A stretch of 64,000 nucleotides of DNA from Kitasatospora sp. GAS204B (GTDB lineage: Bacteria > Actinomycetota > Actinomycetes > Streptomycetales > Streptomycetaceae): positions 30,882-94,881 of the forward strand of contig NZ_JARZAG010000029.1 of assembly GCF_029892155.1 (NCBI RefSeq), read 5' to 3'. Made by a program: the position numbers and the translations under genes. Below are positions 54,930 through 61,450 of this stretch, piece by piece; the first letter of the stretch is position 1; the number at the start of each line of letters is the position of its first letter. The notes under the pieces were generated by a model. That model was given only the letters and a program-made list of their open reading frames with translations, had not been told where the DNA came from and ran no database searches.

Positions 54930-56456
54930 ATGCCCATCGCCCGCAGGTCGTTTCTACGCGCCGGAGCCGGTGTCACCGCATTGGCGACGCCAGGACTTCC
55001 CGGTCTGCTCAGCACCCCGCGAGCGCGCCGTGCCACCGCCCCCTGGGGGAACCTCAGCGGCCAACTGACCGGCACGCTGGTGCTGCCCGCCGATCCCGGC
55101 TACGCCGTGGCCAAGCAGCTGCACTGGACGGAGTTCGACGGGGTGAACCCGAGCGCCGTCGCCTACTGCCAGTCGGCCGCGGACGTCGCCGCCTGCATAC
55201 GCTTCGCCCAGGACAACGGCCTCCCGCTGGTGCCGCGCAGCGGCGGCCACAGCCCGGCCGGCTACTCCACCACCACGGGCCTGGTTCTCGACGTGTCCCG
55301 GCTGAACTCGGTGCGGCCCGACGGGGCGACGGTGAGCGTCGGATCCGGTGCTCAACTAGTGGACGTGACCACCCAGTTGGCACCGCTCGGGCTGGCCGTG
55401 CCGGGCGGTTCGTGCCCTACGGTCGGCGTGGCCGGGTTCTTGCAGGGCGGCGGCTTCGGCCTGCTGACCCGGCACTACGGCATGGGCTGCGACCGCATCG
55501 TCTCCGCCGAGGTGGTGCTGGCCGACGGGACCACGGTGGTCTGCTCCGCCAACCAGGAGCCCGACCTCTACTGGGCGCTGCGCGGCGGTGGCGGCGGGAA
55601 CTTCGGTGTGGTGACCCGGTTCGAGCTGAGCCCGGTGGCCGTCACCCAGTTGAGCCTGTTCACCCTGACCTGGCCCTGGGCGAACGCCGCCGCGGTCATG
55701 GGCGCCTGGCAGGACTGGATCATCGGCGGCCCACGGGAGTTGGCCAGCAACCTGACCGTGGCGCTCTCCGATGCCGCCCCCGGCAACGTGCCGGTGGCGA
55801 TCGTGGCCGGAGCGTGGTCCGGGGATCCGAACGCGCTCGGCGCGGTGCTGGATCAGCTGGTCTCACTCGCCGGCGCGGCCCCCGCCACCAGGTCCGCCAC
55901 CGCCTACTCGTACCACGACGCGATGCTGACCACCTACGGCTGCTCGACCATGAGCGTCGAGCAGTGCCACACGATCGGCGCCACCTCCGGGGGCCAACTG
56001 GCCCGGGGCAACTACCTGCTCGCCCGCAGCCGGATGGTGAGCAACCGGATACCCCAGACCGGGGTGGCGCAGATCCTGGCAGCGTTCGACTCGGCCCGGG
56101 CCGCCGGTCACGGCCGGACCGTCAACTTCGCGGCGCTCGGCGGCGCGGCCAACGACCCGGCCAGGACCGACACCGCCTACGTGCACCGGGACACCCAGTT
56201 CCTGCTGCTGATGGCCGACTCGCTGCCGACCGGCACGCCGACCCCCGGCGACCAGGCCGCGGCCGAGGCCTGGGCGGCGAACGGTTTCGCGGTCATCGAC
56301 GCCTACTCCAACCACGAGACGTACCAGAACTACCCCGACACGGCTCTGCCGGACTGGCGCACCGCCTACTACGCCGAGAACTACCCCCGGCTCGTCGCGA
56401 CCAAGGCCCAGTACGACCCGTACCGCTTCTTCCAGTTCGGCCAGGCCATCGACTGA
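54930..56456 (+). CDS. Tat-exported berberine-bridge-type FAD oxidase (bicovalent flavin)
   Basis: 508 residues. Twin-arginine signal IARRSFLRAGAG at residues 4-14, then a PCMH-type FAD domain. His107 in PRSGGHSPAGYS and Cys162 in GGSCPTVGVAGFLQGGGFG are the two flavin-attachment residues of bicovalent BBE-like oxidases (as in GOOX, AknOx). The substrate domain and the C-terminal YDPYRFFQFGQAI tail, typical of the BBE domain, are complete. It would oxidise an alcohol or C-H bond, releasing H2O2. A BBE-like flavoprotein also takes part in ring formation in tetronasin biosynthesis, so cyclisation is another option. It probably acts outside the membrane. ATG 54930 follows GGAGG closely. Confidence 0.9.
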   Translation: MPIARRSFLRAGAGVTALATPGLPGLLSTPRARRATAPWGNLSGQLTGTLVLPADPGYAVAKQLHWTEFDGVNPSAVAYCQSAADVAACIRFAQDNGLPLVPRSGGHSPAGYSTTTGLVLDVSRLNSVRPDGATVSVGSGAQLVDVTTQLAPLGLAVPGGSCPTVGVAGFLQGGGFGLLTRHYGMGCDRIVSAEVVLADGTTVVCSANQEPDLYWALRGGGGGNFGVVTRFELSPVAVTQLSLFTLTWPWANAAAVMGAWQDWIIGGPRELASNLTVALSDAAPGNVPVAIVAGAWSGDPNALGAVLDQLVSLAGAAPATRSATAYSYHDAMLTTYGCSTMSVEQCHTIGATSGGQLARGNYLLARSRMVSNRIPQTGVAQILAAFDSARAAGHGRTVNFAALGGAANDPARTDTAYVHRDTQFLLLMADSLPTGTPTPGDQAAAEAWAANGFAVIDAYSNHETYQNYPDTALPDWRTAYYAENYPRLVATKAQYDPYRFFQFGQAID

Positions 56457-56537
56457 CGTCCGGCGCCGTTCGGCATTCCTCCGCTCCCTTCGTTCTGTCC
56501 AACCGCTCCGCTCGCTCCAATCGCTCTAGGAGACTTC

Positions 56538-57761
56538 ATGGTCGAGGTGACCACCTCAACGGCCCACTCCGGGGGCCGCGCCTTCCCCGAGGCACGGACC
56601 TGCCCCTTCCAACCGCCGAAGGGCTTCGCGAACCGGGCCGACGACGCGCCGCTGCAGCGGGTGACGCTCTACAACGGGACCTCGGCATGGCTGGTGACCG
56701 GCCACGCCGAGGCGCGCCAACTGCTCACCGACTCCCGGCTGTCGGCCAACTCGCGCGCCGACGGCTACCCGTTCGTCGCGCCCCGGATGGAGGGGATGAA
56801 GGCGCAGCCGCCGTCCTTCATCGGGATGGACCCGCCCGCCCACACCGTCCACCGCCGCATGCTGATCCCGGACTTCAGCGTCAAGCGGATGCGCGCGATG
56901 CGGCCCGGCATCGAGCGGGTCGTCGAGGAGTGCATCGACAGGATGCTGGCGATGCGGCAACCAGTCGACCTGGTGACCGAGTTCGCCCTGCCGGTGCCAG
57001 CCATCGTGATCAGCGACCTGCTCGGCGTGCCCTATGAGGACCATGCGTTCTTCGAAGAGCACAGCCTGCAGATGGTCCAGGCCACCACCCCCGAGGGCTC
57101 CAAGGCCGCCGGGGCGAAGCTGGCCGGCTACCTGAACGAGCTGATCTCCAAGCAGCAGGAGTCGAGCGGGGAGAACGAGGGGGTGATCGGCCGACTCGCC
57201 GTCGAGCAGGTCGGCAGCGGCGCCCTGGCCCACCACGAGTTGGTCCAGATGGCCATGCTGCTGCTGGTCGCCGGGCACCAGACCACCGCTTCGATGATCT
57301 CGCTGAGCGTCGCCGCGCTGCTGGAGCACCCCGAACAGCTCGCGATCCTGCGCGCCGACCCCACGAAGCTCCCGGGCGCGGTGGACGAGCTGCTGCGCCT
57401 CCTGGCGATCACCGACGTCGCCGCCATGCGGGTGGTGACGGCGGACATCGAGATCGCCGGCCAGACCATTCGCGCCGGTGAGGGCGTCGTGGTGTCGAGC
57501 ACGCTGGTGAACCGGGACCAGAAGGTCTTCCCCGACCCGGACAGCCTGGACATCCAGCGCGACGCCCGGCCGCACATGGCGTTCAGCCACGGCGTCCACC
57601 AGTGCCTGGGCCAGAACCTGGCCCGGCTGGAGATCGAGGTCGCCCTGGAGGCGCTGTTCCGGCGGATCCCCACGCTGCGCCTGGCCGAACCCTTCGCGAG
57701 CCTCCCGGTGCGCGGCGCCGGGGACGTCCAGGGTGTGCACACCCTCCCGGTCGCCTGGTGA
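56538..57761 (+). CDS. Cytochrome P450
   Basis: 407 residues. I-helix AGHQTT at 245-250 (Gln in place of the usual Glu before the Thr pair), ExxR in DELLRLL, heme loop FSHGVHQCLGQNLAR with Cys356, and C-helix MDPPAHTVHRRML. Homologous over its length to the P450 at 48025, including the N-terminal CPFQPP block, but clearly diverged, so they likely oxidise different positions. ATG 56538 with AGGAGA upstream. Follows the BBE oxidase by 81 bp and precedes the mycothiol-transferase-like gene; probably one transcription unit. Confidence 0.93.
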   Translation: MVEVTTSTAHSGGRAFPEARTCPFQPPKGFANRADDAPLQRVTLYNGTSAWLVTGHAEARQLLTDSRLSANSRADGYPFVAPRMEGMKAQPPSFIGMDPPAHTVHRRMLIPDFSVKRMRAMRPGIERVVEECIDRMLAMRQPVDLVTEFALPVPAIVISDLLGVPYEDHAFFEEHSLQMVQATTPEGSKAAGAKLAGYLNELISKQQESSGENEGVIGRLAVEQVGSGALAHHELVQMAMLLLVAGHQTTASMISLSVAALLEHPEQLAILRADPTKLPGAVDELLRLLAITDVAAMRVVTADIEIAGQTIRAGEGVVVSSTLVNRDQKVFPDPDSLDIQRDARPHMAFSHGVHQCLGQNLARLEIEVALEALFRRIPTLRLAEPFASLPVRGAGDVQGVHTLPVAW

Positions 57762-57762
57762 C

Positions 57763-57798
57763 GCCGACGAACCACGTCCAGCCGACGAACCACGTTCA
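57763..57798 (+). repeat. 18-bp tandem repeat after the P450 gene
   Basis: GCCGACGAACCACGTCCA (57763-57780) is followed directly by a copy with one change (57781-57798). It starts one base past the P450 stop codon, in the spacer before the next gene. Confidence 0.75.
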
Positions 57799-57849
57799 TC
57801 GGCCCCGTCCGTTCCGGACGAGGCCCATCCCGGATCTCAGGGAGCATCA

Positions 57850-58440
57850 GTGAACCTGCACCAACCGCTGTCCGACGCCGTCGCCCGCATGGCCACGGTG
57901 GTGGGCTCGGTCGACCCCGCCCGGCTGTCCGCGGCGACGCCCTGCGCCGAGTACGACGTGCGCGGCCTGGTCAACCATCTGCTCTTCTGGGCACCGATCA
58001 TCGAGGGAGTTGGCCTGCACAAGACCGCTGTCATCGACCGGGCGGCCGAGGGCCGCGACGACCACACCGGTGGCGACTGGCAGGCGGACTACCTCGGCTG
58101 GCTCGACCGGATCGACCGGGCCTGGGCGAGCGACTCGGCCTGGGAGGGCACGGCCACCCTCGGCCCGGCCACCGTGCCGGCGGCGGTCATCGGCGAGAAG
58201 ACGCTGGTCGAACTGGCGGTGCACGGCTGGGATCTGGCCCGCGCCACCGGGCAGGAGTTCCAGGTCACGGACGCGGTCGCCGACCACGCCAACCGGATCA
58301 TCCTGGCCACCGCGGACGAGACCCGGGCGATGCGCATGTTCGGCCCGCCGGTCACCGTCCCCGCCACGGCCTCGGCGCTCGACCGCGCACTGGCCTGCAG
58401 CGGCCGCGACCCCCAGTGGGACCGTCCAGGGCTCGGCTGA
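57850..58440 (+). CDS. TIGR03086/maleylpyruvate-isomerase-like (DinB-fold) protein
   Basis: 196 residues. The four-helix DinB-like bundle is seen in PLSDAVARMATVVGSVDP, RLSAATPCAEYDVRGLVNHLLFW (the first metal His is in the NHL motif) and EKTLVELAVHGWDLARATGQ (HGWDLA, with the second metal His and Asp), the signature of actinobacterial mycothiol-dependent isomerases and transferases. It may conjugate or isomerise an intermediate or protect from electrophiles. GTG 57850 has AGGGAGC upstream. Last gene of the flavoenzyme-P450 stretch; a perfect terminator follows. Confidence 0.82.
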   Translation: MNLHQPLSDAVARMATVVGSVDPARLSAATPCAEYDVRGLVNHLLFWAPIIEGVGLHKTAVIDRAAEGRDDHTGGDWQADYLGWLDRIDRAWASDSAWEGTATLGPATVPAAVIGEKTLVELAVHGWDLARATGQEFQVTDAVADHANRIILATADETRAMRMFGPPVTVPATASALDRALACSGRDPQWDRPGLG

Positions 58441-58465
58441 CCCCGGCCGGGGCCCGGACCCCGAA

Positions 58466-58506
58466 CAGCACAACGGCCGCCGAACTCCTCGGCGGCCGTT
58501 GTGCTG
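58466..58506. terminator. Perfect bidirectional terminator hairpin
   Basis: An 18-bp perfect inverted repeat (58466-58483 and 58489-58506) with a 5-nt loop ACTCC, between the convergent DinB-fold and NTF2-like genes. Confidence 0.88.
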
Positions 58507-58529
58507 TCTCCCGGGTCCGGTGCCTGGGC

Positions 58530-58991
58530 TTACTTCGCGAGCGACTCGGCGAACGGCTTGAGCATCCCGGCGACCTGCGCGCCGCGCAGCATGCTGGGGT
58601 AGTCCCGGTAGTGCACGATCTTGCCGTCGCGCACCCGGATCACGCCGACCGACGACAGGAAGGTGAACGACTCCCCACTGCTGTTGTTCTTGCCGTCGAT
58701 GGTGAACTCGACGGTCACCACCTCGGGGTCGGTACTCTGGTGCACCTCGGCCGAGACCCGGTTGAACTCCATCACCTTCGACATCGGGTTGTCCCGCACC
58801 AGCAGCGCGCGGACCTCGTCGATCCCCGTGTACGTCGAGGGGGCGCCGGCGAGCGAGAAGGGCAGCTCGTACACACCGTCGGCGGCGAACTCGTCGACGA
58901 ACGCCGCCCGGTCCTTGACCTCCATGGCCTTGCGCAGCCGCTCGACGACCTCCACAGGGGTCGCCGCCGAGCCGTTGGTCGCTTCAGTCAC
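58530..58991 (-). CDS. SnoaL/NTF2-like protein, third paralog
   Basis: 153 residues from GTG 58991 (TEATNGSAATPVEVVERLRK...). NTF2-like domain: ELPFSLAGAPSTYTGIDEVR, DPEVVTVEFTIDGKNNSSGE, VGVIRVRDGKIVHYRDYPSM, ending AGMLKPFAESLAK. It matches the paralogs at 53-54 kb in all core strands but is more distant. The ORF is open to 59075, but GTG 58991 has GGGAG upstream. Its promoter (TTGACA-N18-TATTGT) sits inside the inverted repeat at 59067-59103 shared with the divergent TetR gene. Candidate cyclase or epoxide hydrolase. Confidence 0.85.
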   Translation of the reverse strand: MTEATNGSAATPVEVVERLRKAMEVKDRAAFVDEFAADGVYELPFSLAGAPSTYTGIDEVRALLVRDNPMSKVMEFNRVSAEVHQSTDPEVVTVEFTIDGKNNSSGESFTFLSSVGVIRVRDGKIVHYRDYPSMLRGAQVAGMLKPFAESLAK

Positions 58992-59066
58992 GAAACACTC
59001 CCAGATAGCTGCCTGCACCCGGTTGCCCCGGGCCCAGGACCGGTGGAAAACTTGAGAAACAACTCC

Positions 59067-59103
59067 GCTTGACAATACGGAGAGGATCCTCCGGATGTCA
59101 AGC
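59067..59103. promoter_or_regulatory. Inverted-repeat operator over the NTF2-like gene promoter
   Basis: GCTTGACA (59067-59074) and TGTCAAGC (59096-59103) are perfect outer arms around a partly symmetric centre (CGGAG-AGGATCC-TCCGG). On the minus strand -35 TTGACA (59101-59096), 18-bp spacer, -10 TATTGT (59077-59072). The TetR gene starts 31 bp away on the other side. Confidence 0.7.
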
Positions 59104-59134
59104 AGTCACACCCTGACCGGCCCGAGGAGGCGGT

Positions 59135-60016
59135 ATGACATCCGGCAGCACCACACCCGCGCCGGTGGGGTCCCAGCGGGCCGACGCCCGGCGCAACCGG
59201 GCGCACATCCTGACGGTCGCCCACCGGCTGCTGGCCGCCGACGGCATGCGGGTCTCCTTCGACGACCTGGCGCTGCACGCGGGCGTCGGAGTCGGCACGG
59301 TCTACCGGCACTTCCCCACCAAGAACGACCTCTTCCGCGCCGTCCTCGCTGACGGGATCCGCGTGCTGACCGACGAGGCCCGCCGGCAGTCGCAGGCCGG
59401 CGACCCGGCGCAGGCACTGCTCGACTTCTTCCGCCGGATGACCGAGCAGGCCATGCTCAACAAAGCGCTCTGCGAGGGGCTCGAGTCGCTCGACGGCGAT
59501 CCGGGCCTGCGCAGCGCCCCGGAGGCCGAGCGGGACTTCCTGGCCGCGCTCGGCGAGTTGCTGGCCCGCGCCCAGGCCACCGGCGCGATCCGCACCGACC
59601 TCGACGCGGCCGACGTGCGCGCCCTGGTGGTGGGCGCGGCGACCACCGAGCGGGTCCGGGCCGACAGCGCGCGCCCCGGCCGCCTGGCCGCCCTGCACAG
59701 CGCCATCCTGCGGGCCGACCCGCCGGGCTCCCGGCCGCTTGTCACGAACCGCCCGGGCAGCGCGGCGTTCCATAACGAAAGCGGCGGCTCCGACCACCTG
59801 AGTAGCGAAACGTTTCATAACGAAACCGGAAGTGGAACCGAGCCCGGTCGGTGGAACGAAACCCCGACCGGCGGACCGGTGGGCACCGTTCACTGCGAGG
59901 TGTGCGGCCGCCCACTGCGGCTGGCACCCACGGGACGGCGCGCCCGCTTCTGCGGCGCGGCCTGCCGCCAGAAGGCCCACCGGCAGCGCCACGGCAATCG
60001 CGTCGGCACCCCCTGA
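59135..60016 (+). CDS. TetR-family regulator with a C-terminal zinc-ribbon-like tail
   Basis: 293 residues, about 90 longer than usual. Residues ~10-200 are a normal TetR protein (RADARRNRAHILTVAHRLLA, VGVGTVYRHFPTKNDLFRAV, SbtR-like C-terminal domain). Then comes a Gly/Ser/Asn linker with repeated FHNES / FHNET, and a 40-residue tail with Cys254, Cys257, Cys273 and Cys277 (CEVCGRPLRL, FCGAACRQKAHRQR), a CxxC...CxxxC zinc-binding pattern with a basic end. Similar tails occur as short actinobacterial zinc-finger segments. It may add DNA contacts or redox sensing. Divergent from the NTF2-like gene with a shared operator, so it is the likely repressor. Confidence 0.85.
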   Translation: MTSGSTTPAPVGSQRADARRNRAHILTVAHRLLAADGMRVSFDDLALHAGVGVGTVYRHFPTKNDLFRAVLADGIRVLTDEARRQSQAGDPAQALLDFFRRMTEQAMLNKALCEGLESLDGDPGLRSAPEAERDFLAALGELLARAQATGAIRTDLDAADVRALVVGAATTERVRADSARPGRLAALHSAILRADPPGSRPLVTNRPGSAAFHNESGGSDHLSSETFHNETGSGTEPGRWNETPTGGPVGTVHCEVCGRPLRLAPTGRRARFCGAACRQKAHRQRHGNRVGTP

Positions 60017-60034
60017 GCCGGGCCGGAGCCGCGG

Positions 60035-60637
60035 TCAGCGAGCCGGACGGTCAGAGCTCCCGCTCGCGGCTGCCCGCAGGCCGTCACACATGACGCTCAG
60101 CACCCGGTCCGCCAGCTGCTTGTCGTCGCTCTCCTGGTGGATGGCGAGGAAGACGCCCCGCAGCAGCGCCATCAGGTCGTTGATGTCGATGTCCGAGCGA
60201 ACCGCACCGATCTGCTGACCTCTCGACAACAGTTCCGCGATCGCGGACCGCAACTCGCGGTTCACCTCGGCCAGGTTCGCCGTGACGTCGATGCCCGCAC
60301 CCGCGAGCGCGTCGATCAGGTCCTTCTTCGCCGCACTCTCCCGAGTCAGGTGGATGACGAAGTCGAAGAGCGCCTGGTCGTCCCGCCCGGCGAGGGCCAG
60401 CTCCCGGGCCTCCTCCACCAGGCTCTGCATCCGATGCAGAATGACCGCGTCGAAGAGCGCTTCCTTGGTCGGGAAATGCCGGTAGACCGTTCCGGCACCG
60501 ACCCCCGCCCGCCGAGCGATCTCGTCCAGCGGGACCAGCAGGCCGTCAGCGGCGAAGGCCTCCTGAGCCGCCTTCAGCACGCGCGCCCGATTGCGCCGGG
60601 CGTCCGCTCTCATCGGGGGTGTCGACTGCGCGTTCAC
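60035..60637 (-). CDS. TetR-family transcriptional regulator
   Basis: A 200-residue regulator of the SbtR-like group: MRADARRNRARVLKAAQEAF, LDEIARRAGVGAGTVYRHFPTKEALF, then a helical domain ending LLRGVFLAIHQESDDKQLAD. It is a clear homolog of the TetR part of 59135-60016 (same HTH wording) without the zinc tail, and converges on it with an 18-bp gap. Likely cluster-situated; target unknown, but the two could share operators. Confidence 0.88.
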   Translation of the reverse strand: MNAQSTPPMRADARRNRARVLKAAQEAFAADGLLVPLDEIARRAGVGAGTVYRHFPTKEALFDAVILHRMQSLVEEARELALAGRDDQALFDFVIHLTRESAAKKDLIDALAGAGIDVTANLAEVNRELRSAIAELLSRGQQIGAVRSDIDINDLMALLRGVFLAIHQESDDKQLADRVLSVMCDGLRAAASGSSDRPAR

Positions 60638-60877
60638 TCTGGTCCTCCTCGGATCGTGGCCGGTCAGGCGCGGCTCCCGCGGTGATCACTGCAGCCGGAT
60701 TGGCACGTCACAGGCTAGTACACGGCTCGCCGGGCCCCGTGAGCCCGGCGAGGACGGCGCCTTGCGGCACCTCGCCACCGTGCACGCCGGCCCAGGCGCT
60801 GGGGCCGAACGACAGTTGGCGCCGACGGCCGCCACCCCCGGGCGGTACTACCGTCGACGCCAACCGCCCTGCGACCA

Positions 60878-61061
60878 CTACGCGTTATCGTTCACGCTGT
60901 CGGCCGCGAGCAGCTCGAGGAGCTTGGGGAGCATACCCAGGGCCTTCGAGGCGACGATCGGGCAGATCGGCCAGCTTGCTCCCGGCGGGGTCCAGCGCGG
61001 CGGCGAGGAAGCGTTCGACCACCTCACGCGCGGTCGAAGTGGCTTGGCTCTGCTCCGTCAT
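60878..61061 (-). pseudogene. Deleted fourth SnoaL/NTF2-like gene
   Basis: The N-terminus (MTEQSQATSTAREVVERFLA, then AALDPAGSKLAD) matches the first helix of the NTF2-like paralogs. It is joined, in another frame, to CPIVASKALGMLPKLLELLA ending NDNA at the TAG 60880-60878, which matches their last helix (TLPQLISVLEKIAAQ). The whole central barrel, about 90 residues, is missing. A promoter like that of the third paralog remains upstream (61131-61160). Confidence 0.72.
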
Positions 61062-61130
61062 GACCGACTCCAGCTCAGCGATCAGCAGTTGGGCTCCAGG
61101 CAGCCGTATCGGAACGAGCGCCCCGATTGG

Positions 61131-61160
61131 ACGATACGGGGCGGTCTCTCCGCTTGTCAA
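61131..61160 (-). promoter_or_regulatory. Promoter/operator left in front of the deleted NTF2-like gene
   Basis: On the minus strand TTGACA (61160-61155), 18-bp spacer AGCGGAGAGACCGCCCCG, TATCGT (61136-61131). Spacing, -35 and the GGAG...CCGTAT[T/C]GTC elements match the site at 59067-59103. Confidence 0.6.
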
Positions 61161-61192
61161 CGAGTCCCGGCACCACCGCCGGCCCGCCCAGC

Positions 61193-61393
61193 TCAGCTCT
61201 CCCGGATCCGCAGCGCCCTGGCCGGGCACATCGAGACGACCTCCCTCAGCTTGGTCCGGTCCGCCGCCTCGGGACGGCGCAGCAGGACGACCAGCCCGTC
61301 GTCCTCGTCCTGGTCGAACAGGCTCGGCGCGGTCAGCGCGCACTGACCGGCGCCCACGCAGGCATCGCGGTCGATGTCGACGTCAACGTCCAT
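61193..61393 (-). CDS. Small ferredoxin
   Basis: 66 residues: IDRDACVGAGQCALTAPSLFD and VVSMCPARALRIRES, the same C-x5-C...C-P pattern as the ferredoxin at 54467 and about two-thirds identical to it by eye. ATG 61393 has AAGGAG upstream. It lies 57 bp after the PKS stop at 61451 on the same strand, so it is probably cotranscribed with that PKS. Two ferredoxins for two P450s suggests dedicated pairs. Confidence 0.9.
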   Translation of the reverse strand: MDVDVDIDRDACVGAGQCALTAPSLFDQDEDDGLVVLLRRPEAADRTKLREVVSMCPARALRIRES

Positions 61394-61450
61394 TCGTGCA
61401 AGGCTCCTTCACAGTGCCGGCCGGGCGGATCCCGGACCGGCCCGGGGTGC

